Below are positions 1 to 7,736 of a stretch of 15,232 bases of DNA, in pieces. A program made the position numbers and the translations under genes. The stretch covers positions 1 to 15,232 of the forward strand of contig JAZSFP010000001.1 in assembly GCA_045532295.1 (NCBI GenBank), given 5' to 3'. The DNA is from UBA10677 sp045532295 (GTDB lineage Bacteria > Bacillota > Clostridia > Christensenellales > Pumilibacteraceae). The notes beneath the pieces were generated by a model. It did not search any database. It saw only the letters and a list, made by a program, of their open reading frames with translations, and had not been told where the DNA came from. Each line of letters starts with the position of its first letter. The first letter of the stretch is position 1.

Positions 1-147
1 TAGTTTCTTCGGCGCTCCTCTACAAACAGTCCCCCGGACTGTTTGCTTTACGCTCGCGCCCTGCAACCAAAGCAAAGAGGTTATGCCTCTTAGCGACACC
101 GCAGTGGCGGTGCGTTCGATGAACAATCGAGCGCGCCGTTGTTTTTT
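1..147. repeat. Structured repeat, copy 1 (left end off window)
   Basis: Bases 1-147 are repeated at 202-348 with one difference, C35 against A236. That difference falls in the 3-base loop of a 10-bp hairpin (CAAACAGTCC at 23-32, GGACTGTTTG at 36-45). Further hairpins follow: AAGAGG/CCTCTT with a 5-base loop, CACCGC/GCGGTG with a 4-base loop, and CGTTCGAT/ATCGAGCG with one G-T pair. The copy ends in a T6 run on the plus strand (142-147). Copy 2 has about 40 more bases of the element on its left, so this copy is probably cut by the window edge. There is no credible coding sequence in it; open frames here do not have protein-like composition. Confidence 0.9.
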
Positions 148-161
148 CTATCTCTGCCTTT

Positions 162-348
162 TTTGGTTGCTCTCGTGGGACAAGTCCCTAGCCTCGAAAC
201 GTAGTTTCTTCGGCGCTCCTCTACAAACAGTCCCCAGGACTGTTTGCTTTACGCTCGCGCCCTGCAACCAAAGCAAAGAGGTTATGCCTCTTAGCGACAC
301 CGCAGTGGCGGTGCGTTCGATGAACAATCGAGCGCGCCGTTGTTTTTT
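162..348. repeat. Structured repeat, copy 2 (complete)
   Basis: This is the complete version of the element. TTTGGTTGC at 162-170 can pair with GCAACCAAA at 264-272, closing a multibranch fold. Inside it are GGGA/TCCC near 177-188, GAAAC/GTTTC at 196-208, and a 10-bp stem at 224-233/237-246. Three more hairpins follow at 276-292, 298-313 and 314-334, then a T6 run at 343-348 on the plus strand. The last two Ts are also part of the stop codon of the minus-strand AraC gene (347-349), so the element directly abuts that gene's 3' end. It could be a non-coding RNA with its own terminator, a miniature mobile or dispersed palindromic element, or a 3'-end structure of the araC mRNA. The sequence alone does not decide. 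Confidence 0.85.
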
Positions 349-1153
349 ATTTTTTTGCGTACTTTGAGGGGAGCGCGCCCATATATCTTTTAAAAGTTTT
401 GGTAAAGAAGGAGTTGCTCTCAAAACCGCTAAGATATGCTGACTCGCTCACCGTTTTACCCTCAGCGATATACTCTGAGGCTTTAACGCAACGGTAGGCG
501 TTGATATGCTCGAAAATGGTTTGCCCCGTCAGTTTTTTGAACACTTTACACGTCGTAAACTTATCGGTGAGCGTGCGTTTGGTTATTTGCTCGAGCGTAA
601 TTTTCGCGCTATAATTTTCCCTTACGAACGAGAGGATTTCTTTAACGATTTTATATTCCTTTTTCTCTTTAATATCGCGCTCCACCTTTTTAGAATAGTT
701 TGAAACGAGTTCAATCATAATTTCAAGTAGTAAGCGATTGATAATCGCTACGCGCAAGGGAGCGTCGCTACGATAAACTTCCCGTAATTTCTCAAAAGCC
801 TTCGTAATCTTTTCACTTTTAACGATAGGCGTAAAAGATAAAGCGTGATAATCTATGCCCATTTGCTCACAAAACGCAGTACCCACGATAACGCACGAAT
901 AAACGACGGCAGTATCGCTATAAGTATAATGAATAGCGTTAGAACTTACCACCGCTACTTCCCCTTTCTTTAACGCGTACTGCTTGCCGTCGATAAGCAC
1001 TCTTCCTTCCCCTTTCTCGCAAAACTGAAGTTCGATATTCTCGTGCCAGTTCTGTTGCTCGCTAAAAACGCTTGCCGTACGCTTAATGTTCTCGTTTAAG
1101 AAGAGCGGAACACGGTCTAACTTTAAATATTCTTCGTAACGGGTATCTAACAT
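347..1153 (-). CDS. AraC-family transcriptional regulator
   Basis: This is a 268-residue cytoplasmic DNA-binding regulator, the usual length for an AraC/XylS protein with a sensor domain. Residues ~20-110 fit a cupin-type ligand-binding fold (a His at 37 and the GEGRVLIDGKQYALKKGEVAVVSS stretch, shown here only as residues 48-71). Residues ~165-268 are the two helix-turn-helix units. The second is the well conserved one, with VSESAYLSGFESNSFFTKTF at 235-254 and the PSKYAKK end. The first (LEQITKRTLTDKFTTCKVFKK region) is more degenerate. The start ATG has GGAGG at 1159-1163, five bases upstream. The gene is divergent from the YgjV/propeller gene and its promoter shares a -10 region with that gene, so mutual regulation is likely. 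The effector is unknown; a sugar is a reasonable guess from the neighbours. Confidence 0.92.
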   Translation of the reverse strand: MLDTRYEEYLKLDRVPLFLNENIKRTASVFSEQQNWHENIELQFCEKGEGRVLIDGKQYALKKGEVAVVSSNAIHYTYSDTAVVYSCVIVGTAFCEQMGIDYHALSFTPIVKSEKITKAFEKLREVYRSDAPLRVAIINRLLLEIMIELVSNYSKKVERDIKEKKEYKIVKEILSFVRENYSAKITLEQITKRTLTDKFTTCKVFKKLTGQTIFEHINAYRCVKASEYIAEGKTVSESAYLSGFESNSFFTKTFKRYMGALPSKYAKK

Positions 1154-1203
1154 TTTTGCCTCCGTTTTACCAAGATAGTGCTAAAATTGTCCAAAATAGA
1201 GTA

Positions 1204-1232
1204 TTGACGGGCAGTTATTTTTATAATATAAT
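1204..1232 (+). promoter_or_regulatory. Sigma-A promoter for the YgjV/propeller gene
   Basis: TTGACG at 1204-1209 and TATAAT at 1227-1232 are separated by exactly 17 bases. This is a near-consensus vegetative promoter. Transcription would start near 1239 and leave a leader of about 32 bases before the ATG at 1271. A second TATAAT at 1233-1238 gives a 23-base spacer and is unlikely to serve this -35. Confidence 0.8.
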
Positions 1233-1259
1233 TATAATACAAACACAACGCTAAGTCAA
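1231..1259 (-). promoter_or_regulatory. Sigma-A promoter for the AraC gene
   Basis: On the minus strand TTGACT (1259-1254) and TATAAT (1236-1231) are also separated by exactly 17 bases. The two promoters face each other and their -10 boxes overlap by two bases inside the palindrome TATAATTATA (1227-1236). The -35 box touches the ribosome binding site of the plus-strand gene (AAGAGG, 1258-1263). The araC leader would be about 70 bases. The two promoters probably cannot be occupied at the same time. Confidence 0.75.
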
Positions 1260-1270
1260 GAGGTTTGCCT

Positions 1271-2947
1271 ATGGAAATAGCAATTTGGATTTTTGGCATA
1301 GGGGCGATGACTTCGCTTTTTATGTCGCACCAGAGCAAGAAACGCTCGGGGATACTGATAGGAAAACTGTTTGCGGACGCGTGTTGGGTCGTCCACTACT
1401 TACTGTTAGGCGCGGTAGCAGGCGCAATCCCCAACGGCGTAGGAATAATGCGCGAACTCGTCTTTATTAACCGCAAAAAACACCGGTGGGCGAGCAGTTT
1501 TATTTGGCCTATAATTTTCGTAGCAATTAACCTAACTTTAGGAATTATATCCTATAAAAACTGGTTTGACTTTATGCCACTTTTAGCATCTATGTGCGTA
1601 ACGGTTGCGCTGTGGCTTGACAATCCGCGACTTACGAAAATCATATCAATTTTCGTTTCACTTGCCTTTCTTATCTACGATATTTTCGTGCTATCGTATA
1701 TGGGTATAGTAACTGAAAGCGTTGCGCTTTTATCAATATTAATATTTTTTATAACACGGAGGAATAATATGAAGGACAAAATTTTCAGCGAAGACTTTAA
1801 AACGGACAAAGAACTGCTCGTCTCCCCTACTCAACCTATTGAGAGCGTAAAAAGAACGATTACTACTGCAGTTTCCCCTTTGGCGATTGAAAAGGGCGAC
1901 GCTTTTGCTCAAGAAATCGAGGAAAAATTCGTGTCTGACTTTGAAAAAGAGGGCGACAAAATGGCGCACGTGTCTACCTTTATCGTGGACGGCGATACCG
2001 TTTATATGACTTATTACGCCAACACCAAAGAACCCAGCGAAGACCCCAAAAACCAAACGGCAAGGCTCGTTTACGCGCCGTTAAACGATATAAACAACAA
2101 GACTTTCATTGACCTTCAAACGACGGGCGACACCGTAGGGGACAAGGCTATTGATATGGTTTACGATACCATCTTGATGCGCAAAGACGAGAACACTTTA
2201 TTCGTTATGTGGACGGCGAGAACGGAAGAAAACTACTACCGTTTCTACTGCCCCTTTGATTTGCGCACGAAAACGCTGGGCAAAATCGGTGTTAATCGTT
2301 TCAAGGTAGGCAAGATTACCAACGACTTTTCCATTAGCGGTATAAAGAGCGCGCTTGCTCAAAACGGTATTCCTTGCAAGAAAATGTACTCCGATATAGG
2401 CATTATGCAAAAGACCTCTTCACGCGTTGAAAACGGCGTAACCTATTACTACTCGGGCACTTATAGCGGAGACTTTACTTGCGTTATTAAGAGCGCCGAC
2501 CTTATCACTTGGGAGTACGTTTCTCAGCCAGATTTCATCAACGACTCGAAGTGGGAAAACGCCACCTTCGTTCTTAACGATAAAGTGTACTACTTCGTTC
2601 GCCAGCAAGACACTAATAAATGCGGATTTTTAACCGTTTACGACCTTAACTCTAATAAGTGGTCCTCCGTCGTTGAAATCGAGGATTGCCAGTCGAGAGC
2701 GGACTTTATTCTTTACCAAGACCGTCTATTCCTCTTCCACGCTCCTATTGATAGAGAACATATAGGAATAGTGGAAATTGACACTGACGATATTGCAAAC
2801 AGCCAAGTCGTTTTACAAGCAAAAATGCACTCCAGTTGTTTCTATCCCTTTATTCAATATTTCACCGACGGCGAACTTGCAATGTCTTATACGGTAGCAA
2901 GAAAACATATCCGCCTCGCTCGTTTCACTCTTAAAAAATATCTCTAA
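1271..2947 (+). CDS. YgjV-type membrane protein fused to a sialidase-like beta-propeller
   Basis: One uninterrupted frame of 558 codons joins two unrelated modules. Residues 1-166 have about six hydrophobic segments and look like the YgjV inner-membrane family (Imp-YgjV): a short N-terminal helix, a GKLFADACWVVHYLLLGA helix, an NGVGIMREL loop, then four more helices. Residues 167-558 look like a soluble propeller of the sialidase/GH43-like type. The marks are the blade motif SADLITWEYV and a C-terminal FTDGELAMSYTVARKHIRLA strand pair. No export signal precedes the propeller and the junction carries Arg-Arg, so it should lie in the cytoplasm. The ATG at 1271 is preferred over TTG at 1265 because AAGAGG (1258-1263) sits 7 bases before it. 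A perfect internal start at 1769 means the propeller may also, or only, be made as a separate 392-residue protein. YgjV function and the propeller substrate are unknown. Confidence 0.75.
   Translation: MEIAIWIFGIGAMTSLFMSHQSKKRSGILIGKLFADACWVVHYLLLGAVAGAIPNGVGIMRELVFINRKKHRWASSFIWPIIFVAINLTLGIISYKNWFDFMPLLASMCVTVALWLDNPRLTKIISIFVSLAFLIYDIFVLSYMGIVTESVALLSILIFFITRRNNMKDKIFSEDFKTDKELLVSPTQPIESVKRTITTAVSPLAIEKGDAFAQEIEEKFVSDFEKEGDKMAHVSTFIVDGDTVYMTYYANTKEPSEDPKNQTARLVYAPLNDINNKTFIDLQTTGDTVGDKAIDMVYDTILMRKDENTLFVMWTARTEENYYRFYCPFDLRTKTLGKIGVNRFKVGKITNDFSISGIKSALAQNGIPCKKMYSDIGIMQKTSSRVENGVTYYYSGTYSGDFTCVIKSADLITWEYVSQPDFINDSKWENATFVLNDKVYYFVRQQDTNKCGFLTVYDLNSNKWSSVVEIEDCQSRADFILYQDRLFLFHAPIDREHIGIVEIDTDDIANSQVVLQAKMHSSCFYPFIQYFTDGELAMSYTVARKHIRLARFTLKKYL
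1758..1771 (+). promoter_or_regulatory. Internal ribosome binding site and ATG at the domain junction
   Basis: GGAGG at 1758-1762 is followed by six bases and ATG at 1769-1771, in frame with the upstream membrane-protein module. This falls exactly where the last transmembrane segment ends and the propeller begins. It is the best ribosome binding site on this strand in the region, and it suggests that the propeller was, or still is, an independently translated gene of 392 codons (1769-2947). There is no stop codon between the modules. Confidence 0.7.
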
Positions 2948-2970
2948 ATTTAACAACCGTATATAAAAAT

Positions 2971-3000
2971 TCCCGACAAAATCGGGAGTTTTTTATTTTT
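2971..3000. terminator. Bidirectional intrinsic terminator
   Basis: TCCCGA (2971-2976) and TCGGGA (2982-2987) form a stem with loop CAAAA. The plus strand continues with a T-rich run (2989-3000). The minus strand continues with ATTTTTATA. The terminator lies between two convergent genes, 23 bases after the plus-strand stop codon and 84 bases after the minus-strand one, and can serve both. Confidence 0.85.
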
Positions 3001-3083
3001 AAACGAAAAAGACTTCTTGCGAATTTCTTCACAAAAAGCCTCTTCCGACAACAATTATATTTGGAGATAAAACGATGTCTAAA

Positions 3084-6000
3084 TTAATTAGCAACGAAAC
3101 TGATATTGCTAAAGGTTGCGTCAGTTCCAGTAGCAATAAGACCGATTGCTACTTCTTTGTTAACGAGGGAAGAGAGGTTGTAGACAGCGTCAGTATATTC
3201 AGCGCCGTTCGCTCCCGTACTCTTTTCTCCGTTAGAAGAGAACATCAGCGTATCGTTGCAGTAAACCTTGATAGAGCCTGCGGTAATTTCCGCTCTTATT
3301 ACGCTTTGAGTAGTTGCGTTATCAACCGCTACGCCCTTAACCCACTTACAAGCGCTCCAGTCAACGATTTCAGTAACGAGGAAACCTATTTTCTCGTCGC
3401 CGTTTTGAGCCGTTTCGCGATAAACCATAAAGGCAAACTCGCGCTCTTCCGACTTAATGGTAATGCCTGCAAAGGGCTTTTTCGTCGTGTCAAACTTATT
3501 AATGGTTACGCTGAAGTTGATTGCGGTTGCAGTCTCTTGGAAGTATCTGGTCTCTCTACCGCTCGTACCACTCGTAATACCGGTAGTAGTCTTTACCCAC
3601 TCGTTCTGCTCGCCCGAGCCTACGAAGTTGCTACTTCCGATAGTTACTCTCGTCTCAGGGGCAGGAGTAGTAAACTCTGCGTTTACGCTCGTCTCGGTGG
3701 TAATCGTTACCGCTTTTTCAACGGGAAGATATCCGTACTTTTCAAAGCGAATAGTGATATTTCCAAGGGGAACGGCAATGCTATAATTACCGCTCGCGTC
3801 AACTATTCCGCTATATACCGCCTCGTTTTCGCCAAGCACTCTGATTGCTATATCCGAATACTCGTCTACTCCCGTAATCTTACCGTTTATGGTAACGCCC
3901 TCGAAAAAGTACGCCTCTACGGTGGTGTCTCTATCTACCGTTACTTCACAAGTTCCGCCCGTAGCCGTTCTATTAAAGTCAACCGCCTTGCCGTTTACGA
4001 AGATTGCGCCGAGGACTTTACCGCTTTCCACGGTAGCCGTTACGGTAATTACTTGATTAGCGGAAAGGTACTCGTCAGCGGGTGCGCCGTCAATAGTAGC
4101 GCTAAGCGTTCCGCCCTCTACTTCGTTTACGGTTAAACGGTACGAACACTCGTTGTGTACTTTGCCGGGCGCGGTTACTACTCTAATATTACGGAAAGTC
4201 GTTCTGTGTCCCACGGAGCGAACGCCTACCGTCGCGTAAGTGGAAAGGAAACCTTCGCTAAAGAACGCGCCGTCGTCTTGCATCGTCCTAAAGAGTTGAC
4301 CGTTAATAAAGATATAAAGCGTACCGTTATCGTTTACCATCTTCATAGTAATCTCGCCGTTCTCATAAGAACACTGACCGATTCTGAGCGCACGGTACGA
4401 ACCCGTCGTCGTTACGAGGTAAAGGTCAAGTTTGGAGAAGGACGCGTGGTCTTGGATAAGCAACGCGTAACCCTCTTTGCCTCTAACCTCAACGCCTACC
4501 ATCGGGTAAGCCTCGTCGCCCGAAGTGTCAAGTTTAGAGAAGGTAGTCTCAATCGCCCAGTTCTTTGACGCTACGTTAAAGTACTTGCTCTCGCCTACCG
4601 CTCTCTTTGCTGTAACGGAGGTAATGTCGTTGTTCTCGCCCATCGTCCACTCGTTAGAAGAACCCGTTACCGTCGTGCCCGCTACCATAACGGTGGTTTG
4701 GGGCTTGAGCGCGCCGTATCTTGCGTCGGGAAGAGCAAGGGCGGTAGTTCCTACCGTAACGGTGGGAATATATTTATCAATAAAGTTGGGGTTAGAGAAC
4801 TTCAGTTTGTAAGTTCCTGCGCCTAAACTAATTTGGTACTGACCGGAAACGGAAGTTACGCCGTTAAAGATATATTCCGTTCCGCCCTCTGCAATCGCCG
4901 TAATTTCCGTGCTTGCAAGGTCGAAGTTATATCCGTCAACGCCCAAGATATTACCGCTTACCGCCACGAGCGACTCGGGATAGGTAACTTGTACCTTCGT
5001 CTCGCCCGTAACCTTAATGCTTATAGTTCCGCTTTGCGCGATTACGTACTGTTTATTGCCCACTTTAAGAGCAACGGGCTTACTCGTTTGAACGCTAAGC
5101 ATTACGCTTTCGCCTTTCTTTACGTAGCCTTCTGCGGTTGCTCCGCTTATCGAAACGGAAGAAATGCTATCGTTATTACCGCTAACGCTTACTTTTCCGT
5201 AAAGCATACCGTAAATCTCGTCTTTTACGCTTGCCCCGTTCTCTTCAACGGTGCGAACGGTTGCGTTAGAGTAAAGCACGTTACACTCTTTCGTTTGCGT
5301 GATTACGAGACCGTACGCAGAGTACGCGTCAAGGCTTGCGAACTTTTGCTCGAACACGAGGTCGTATTCGCCCTCGCTATGCTTATCGTAGTTGTGTACG
5401 AAGATTGCGAGCGTTTGTCCGTCGTGAACGAACTTAACGTGAAGTTTTTCGCCGATGCTCGCCATATTGAAGTTCGAGGTATTGCTGTACTCAGTACCGT
5501 TATTCCAGTTAAGTTCGGGGTTGATACGAACTACGCCTCCGAACAAGATTGCCATAAGTTTGGTGTTCTTGTTTCCGATTACGATACCAGTACCGGGGCT
5601 TAACTCAGTACCGGGAAGACATCTGTTTTCCACGTCGAACTCGACGATGGACTGACGGCCCATACCCTTACTAAACCACAAAATCTGATTTGACGAACCA
5701 CTGTGCGCCACTACCGAGCCGTTCTCTTCGTCCGTTAAATCCCAACCCTTAGTGCTGGATGCGAAGTCGAACTCGTTAGAGAACGCAGGACCACCGATAT
5801 TACGCGCAGGAAGAAGGATATTGTTCGTCGCTCTCGTTACTTTGTTAGTTTCAAGAACTATCTCGCCACTTCCGCTTATAAACTTATCTTCGGTAATGCT
5901 AATTCTTTGAGTATAGGGACGGTATCCGTCTGCGTTAATGGAAATTTCGTACTCGCCCGAAACGGTAACGTCAACGCCGTTAATGTTGTAAGTTCCTTTT

Positions 6001-7724
6001 CTCGGCATAAACGAAAGATTATACGCGCCTACCGTACTCGTCTCGTAAGTGTAGTTTACGAGGGGATTGTTTAAGTCGCGAATAAGGATTTTCGCAGCCG
6101 CAACGGGTATCTTTTTACTGTTCGTCGAGAGCGAGGATTTTACTTCGCCCATAACGTTAACAGTAGTTTTAGTGTCGGCTATACGGGAGAAGGTCGCGTT
6201 AATCTTAACGCCGTCTTGGATATTTTTAAGAACGTACTCGTTACCGCTTATATTTGCTCTGAGGTCTTCGTAAATACTCTCGTCGTAGTTGCTAATAGAA
6301 GTAAGGACGAAACCGGGGTCGGGAATAATGGTAAGAGTTATATCGTCGCCTCTCGATACCGCGTCGTGAGAAGTGTTTACTTTTCCGCCCGTAATGTTAC
6401 CCGTTTTCTCTACTACGAATACATCACACTCGTCTTTAAGATAACTGAGCGCCTCTGCGTCGGTAAGTTCGCGAGCAGAATAGCGCGAATATTTTGCTTG
6501 ACAACCAAGCGAATAAAGCGCAGGACAGCATACGCCGTCAAGGTAACTTAAACGCTCGGAGTAAACGAACTCGTTTTCAAGGAAGTACATAATGAGCGTG
6601 CCGTACTTGACGATTTTCATTTGAAGTCCGTCGATAAGTTCGCCTGCAAGGTAAGTCCTCGAAACGCCCGTTGAGTATTCGTACCAGCCGTCGTCGGGGT
6701 ACGCGGTCATAAGTCTAAAGCCTGCGGACTTATTGTCGCGGAGGGAGTTTGCGTTAATGAAGGTAGTTCTATAACTAATTCTATCTTTCATTACCAAAAG
6801 TCCTACTTGAGGATAAGCGTCGTTAATTCCTTGAATAGGAACTACGGTTGCCTCTGCAACGAAGTTTTCGCTCGCTACGTTGCGGAAGAACAGCGTTTGG
6901 GGGTGGTTGCGAACGCTCATAACCTCGCCTTCGCTTTCCTTGCTTAAATCCCAACCGTCGCTCTTGCTAAGTCCCGTCTTACTTGCGCCAAGCGTTGCGC
7001 CGGGGCGGTCGTAATTTACGTAGCCGTCTTTGTTAAAGTGCACGTAACTGTTCATCCAAGTGGGCTCACAGTTAGTGGGACGAATAGAGCCACGGGTGTT
7101 TACCACGCCGTTAGCCATACTTACGTTGTGATAAGTGGGGTCGATTTTAATCTTTTCGGGCATTCCGCCGGTCGCTATGAGTTCCTCTTCGCTAAAGCCA
7201 AGCGTATCCCAAGTAATGAAAAGTTCAGCGGTAAGCGAAACCGTTTCTTTACTATTAGGCTCGCCCACGAGTTTTGCCGCGCCGTAGAACTGCTTTTGGT
7301 TGTAAGAACGCATATCGTAGGGGTCTACTTCGATACGGATTTGTTGACTAAGCCTATACGAACTCGTCTCAACTCTTGCTAAATAAATGATAAAGCAAGT
7401 GTTGTTGTGCATATCAAATCTGCCGTAGTAAGTGATATCGGGGTCGTTTGCTACCGCGCCGATATAAAGTCCCTTTTCGGTAAATACGGTGGTGTATTTA
7501 ACGCTAATATCGCCTTGGGTGTGGCTGATATAATGCTTATTGTTCCATCTCTCTTCGGAAAGGTCGCCGTCGACGGACATATCCGCGTCCATTTCGCCCA
7601 CGAACTCTCGGTTATAGGTGTATTGATATTCGGGAAGGTCGCCCTCGATTACTTGCGCTTGGCAACCGACTGCTCCGCCTAAGCAAAGGAGCGCTATAAG
7701 TAAAGTGATAATTATCTTTTTCAT
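3084..7724 (-). CDS. Giant modular lipoprotein (CBM9-like, LamG-like, InlB-like repeats)
   Basis: This 1546-residue protein has a lipoprotein signal ending AVGC (Cys21), so it should be anchored to the outer face of the membrane. Residues ~40-232 resemble a CBM9/DOMON sugar-binding domain, with the typical start VDGDLSEERW at 51-60. Then a three-part unit recurs. LamG/DUF1080-like beta-sandwiches lie at ~247-420, 645-825, 1018-1182 and 1365-1546. InlB-type 'bacterial repeat' domains lie at ~435-514, 840-915 and 1192-1275. Carboxypeptidase-regulatory-like domains lie at ~519-626, 918-1000 and 1276-1352. Sandwiches 1 and 2 share GWDL; 3 and 4 share NEW and [KR]YF. No catalytic domain is recognised, so a role in binding or displaying glycan is inferred. 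The gene is 12 bases from the GH43 gene, whose stop codon directly precedes its GGAGG, so the two are surely co-translated or at least co-transcribed. It ends the operon at the bidirectional terminator. Confidence 0.82.
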   Translation of the reverse strand: MKKIIITLLIALLCLGGAVGCQAQVIEGDLPEYQYTYNREFVGEMDADMSVDGDLSEERWNNKHYISHTQGDISVKYTTVFTEKGLYIGAVANDPDITYYGRFDMHNNTCFIIYLARVETSSYRLSQQIRIEVDPYDMRSYNQKQFYGAAKLVGEPNSKETVSLTAELFITWDTLGFSEEELIATGGMPEKIKIDPTYHNVSMANGVVNTRGSIRPTNCEPTWMNSYVHFNKDGYVNYDRPGATLGASKTGLSKSDGWDLSKESEGEVMSVRNHPQTLFFRNVASENFVAEATVVPIQGINDAYPQVGLLVMKDRISYRTTFINANSLRDNKSAGFRLMTAYPDDGWYEYSTGVSRTYLAGELIDGLQMKIVKYGTLIMYFLENEFVYSERLSYLDGVCCPALYSLGCQAKYSRYSARELTDAEALSYLKDECDVFVVEKTGNITGGKVNTSHDAVSRGDDITLTIIPDPGFVLTSISNYDESIYEDLRANISGNEYVLKNIQDGVKINATFSRIADTKTTVNVMGEVKSSLSTNSKKIPVAAAKILIRDLNNPLVNYTYETSTVGAYNLSFMPRKGTYNINGVDVTVSGEYEISINADGYRPYTQRISITEDKFISGSGEIVLETNKVTRATNNILLPARNIGGPAFSNEFDFASSTKGWDLTDEENGSVVAHSGSSNQILWFSKGMGRQSIVEFDVENRCLPGTELSPGTGIVIGNKNTKLMAILFGGVVRINPELNWNNGTEYSNTSNFNMASIGEKLHVKFVHDGQTLAIFVHNYDKHSEGEYDLVFEQKFASLDAYSAYGLVITQTKECNVLYSNATVRTVEENGASVKDEIYGMLYGKVSVSGNNDSISSVSISGATAEGYVKKGESVMLSVQTSKPVALKVGNKQYVIAQSGTISIKVTGETKVQVTYPESLVAVSGNILGVDGYNFDLASTEITAIAEGGTEYIFNGVTSVSGQYQISLGAGTYKLKFSNPNFIDKYIPTVTVGTTALALPDARYGALKPQTTVMVAGTTVTGSSNEWTMGENNDITSVTAKRAVGESKYFNVASKNWAIETTFSKLDTSGDEAYPMVGVEVRGKEGYALLIQDHASFSKLDLYLVTTTGSYRALRIGQCSYENGEITMKMVNDNGTLYIFINGQLFRTMQDDGAFFSEGFLSTYATVGVRSVGHRTTFRNIRVVTAPGKVHNECSYRLTVNEVEGGTLSATIDGAPADEYLSANQVITVTATVESGKVLGAIFVNGKAVDFNRTATGGTCEVTVDRDTTVEAYFFEGVTINGKITGVDEYSDIAIRVLGENEAVYSGIVDASGNYSIAVPLGNITIRFEKYGYLPVEKAVTITTETSVNAEFTTPAPETRVTIGSSNFVGSGEQNEWVKTTTGITSGTSGRETRYFQETATAINFSVTINKFDTTKKPFAGITIKSEEREFAFMVYRETAQNGDEKIGFLVTEIVDWSACKWVKGVAVDNATTQSVIRAEITAGSIKVYCNDTLMFSSNGEKSTGANGAEYTDAVYNLSSLVNKEVAIGLIATGTDATFSNISFVAN

Positions 7725-7736
7725 TTTTTAACCTCC

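Noticed and set aside
1..348. CRISPR array
   Set aside because: The repeat units are ~187 bp with ~14-bp gaps, far outside CRISPR repeat and spacer sizes, and there are no cas genes.
83..423. Open reading frames on both strands across the two 5' repeats
   Set aside because: They repeat with the palindromes, have odd Arg/Cys-rich composition and no good ribosome binding site. The frames follow from the repeat, not from coding.
1265..1267. TTG as the start of the YgjV/propeller gene
   Set aside because: ATG at 1271 has the better distance (7 bases) from AAGAGG at 1258-1263.
3075..4136. A 353-codon plus-strand frame opposite the modular lipoprotein gene
   Set aside because: It lies wholly antisense to a well supported gene with clear domains. 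It has Ser/Arg-rich composition and no family resemblance.
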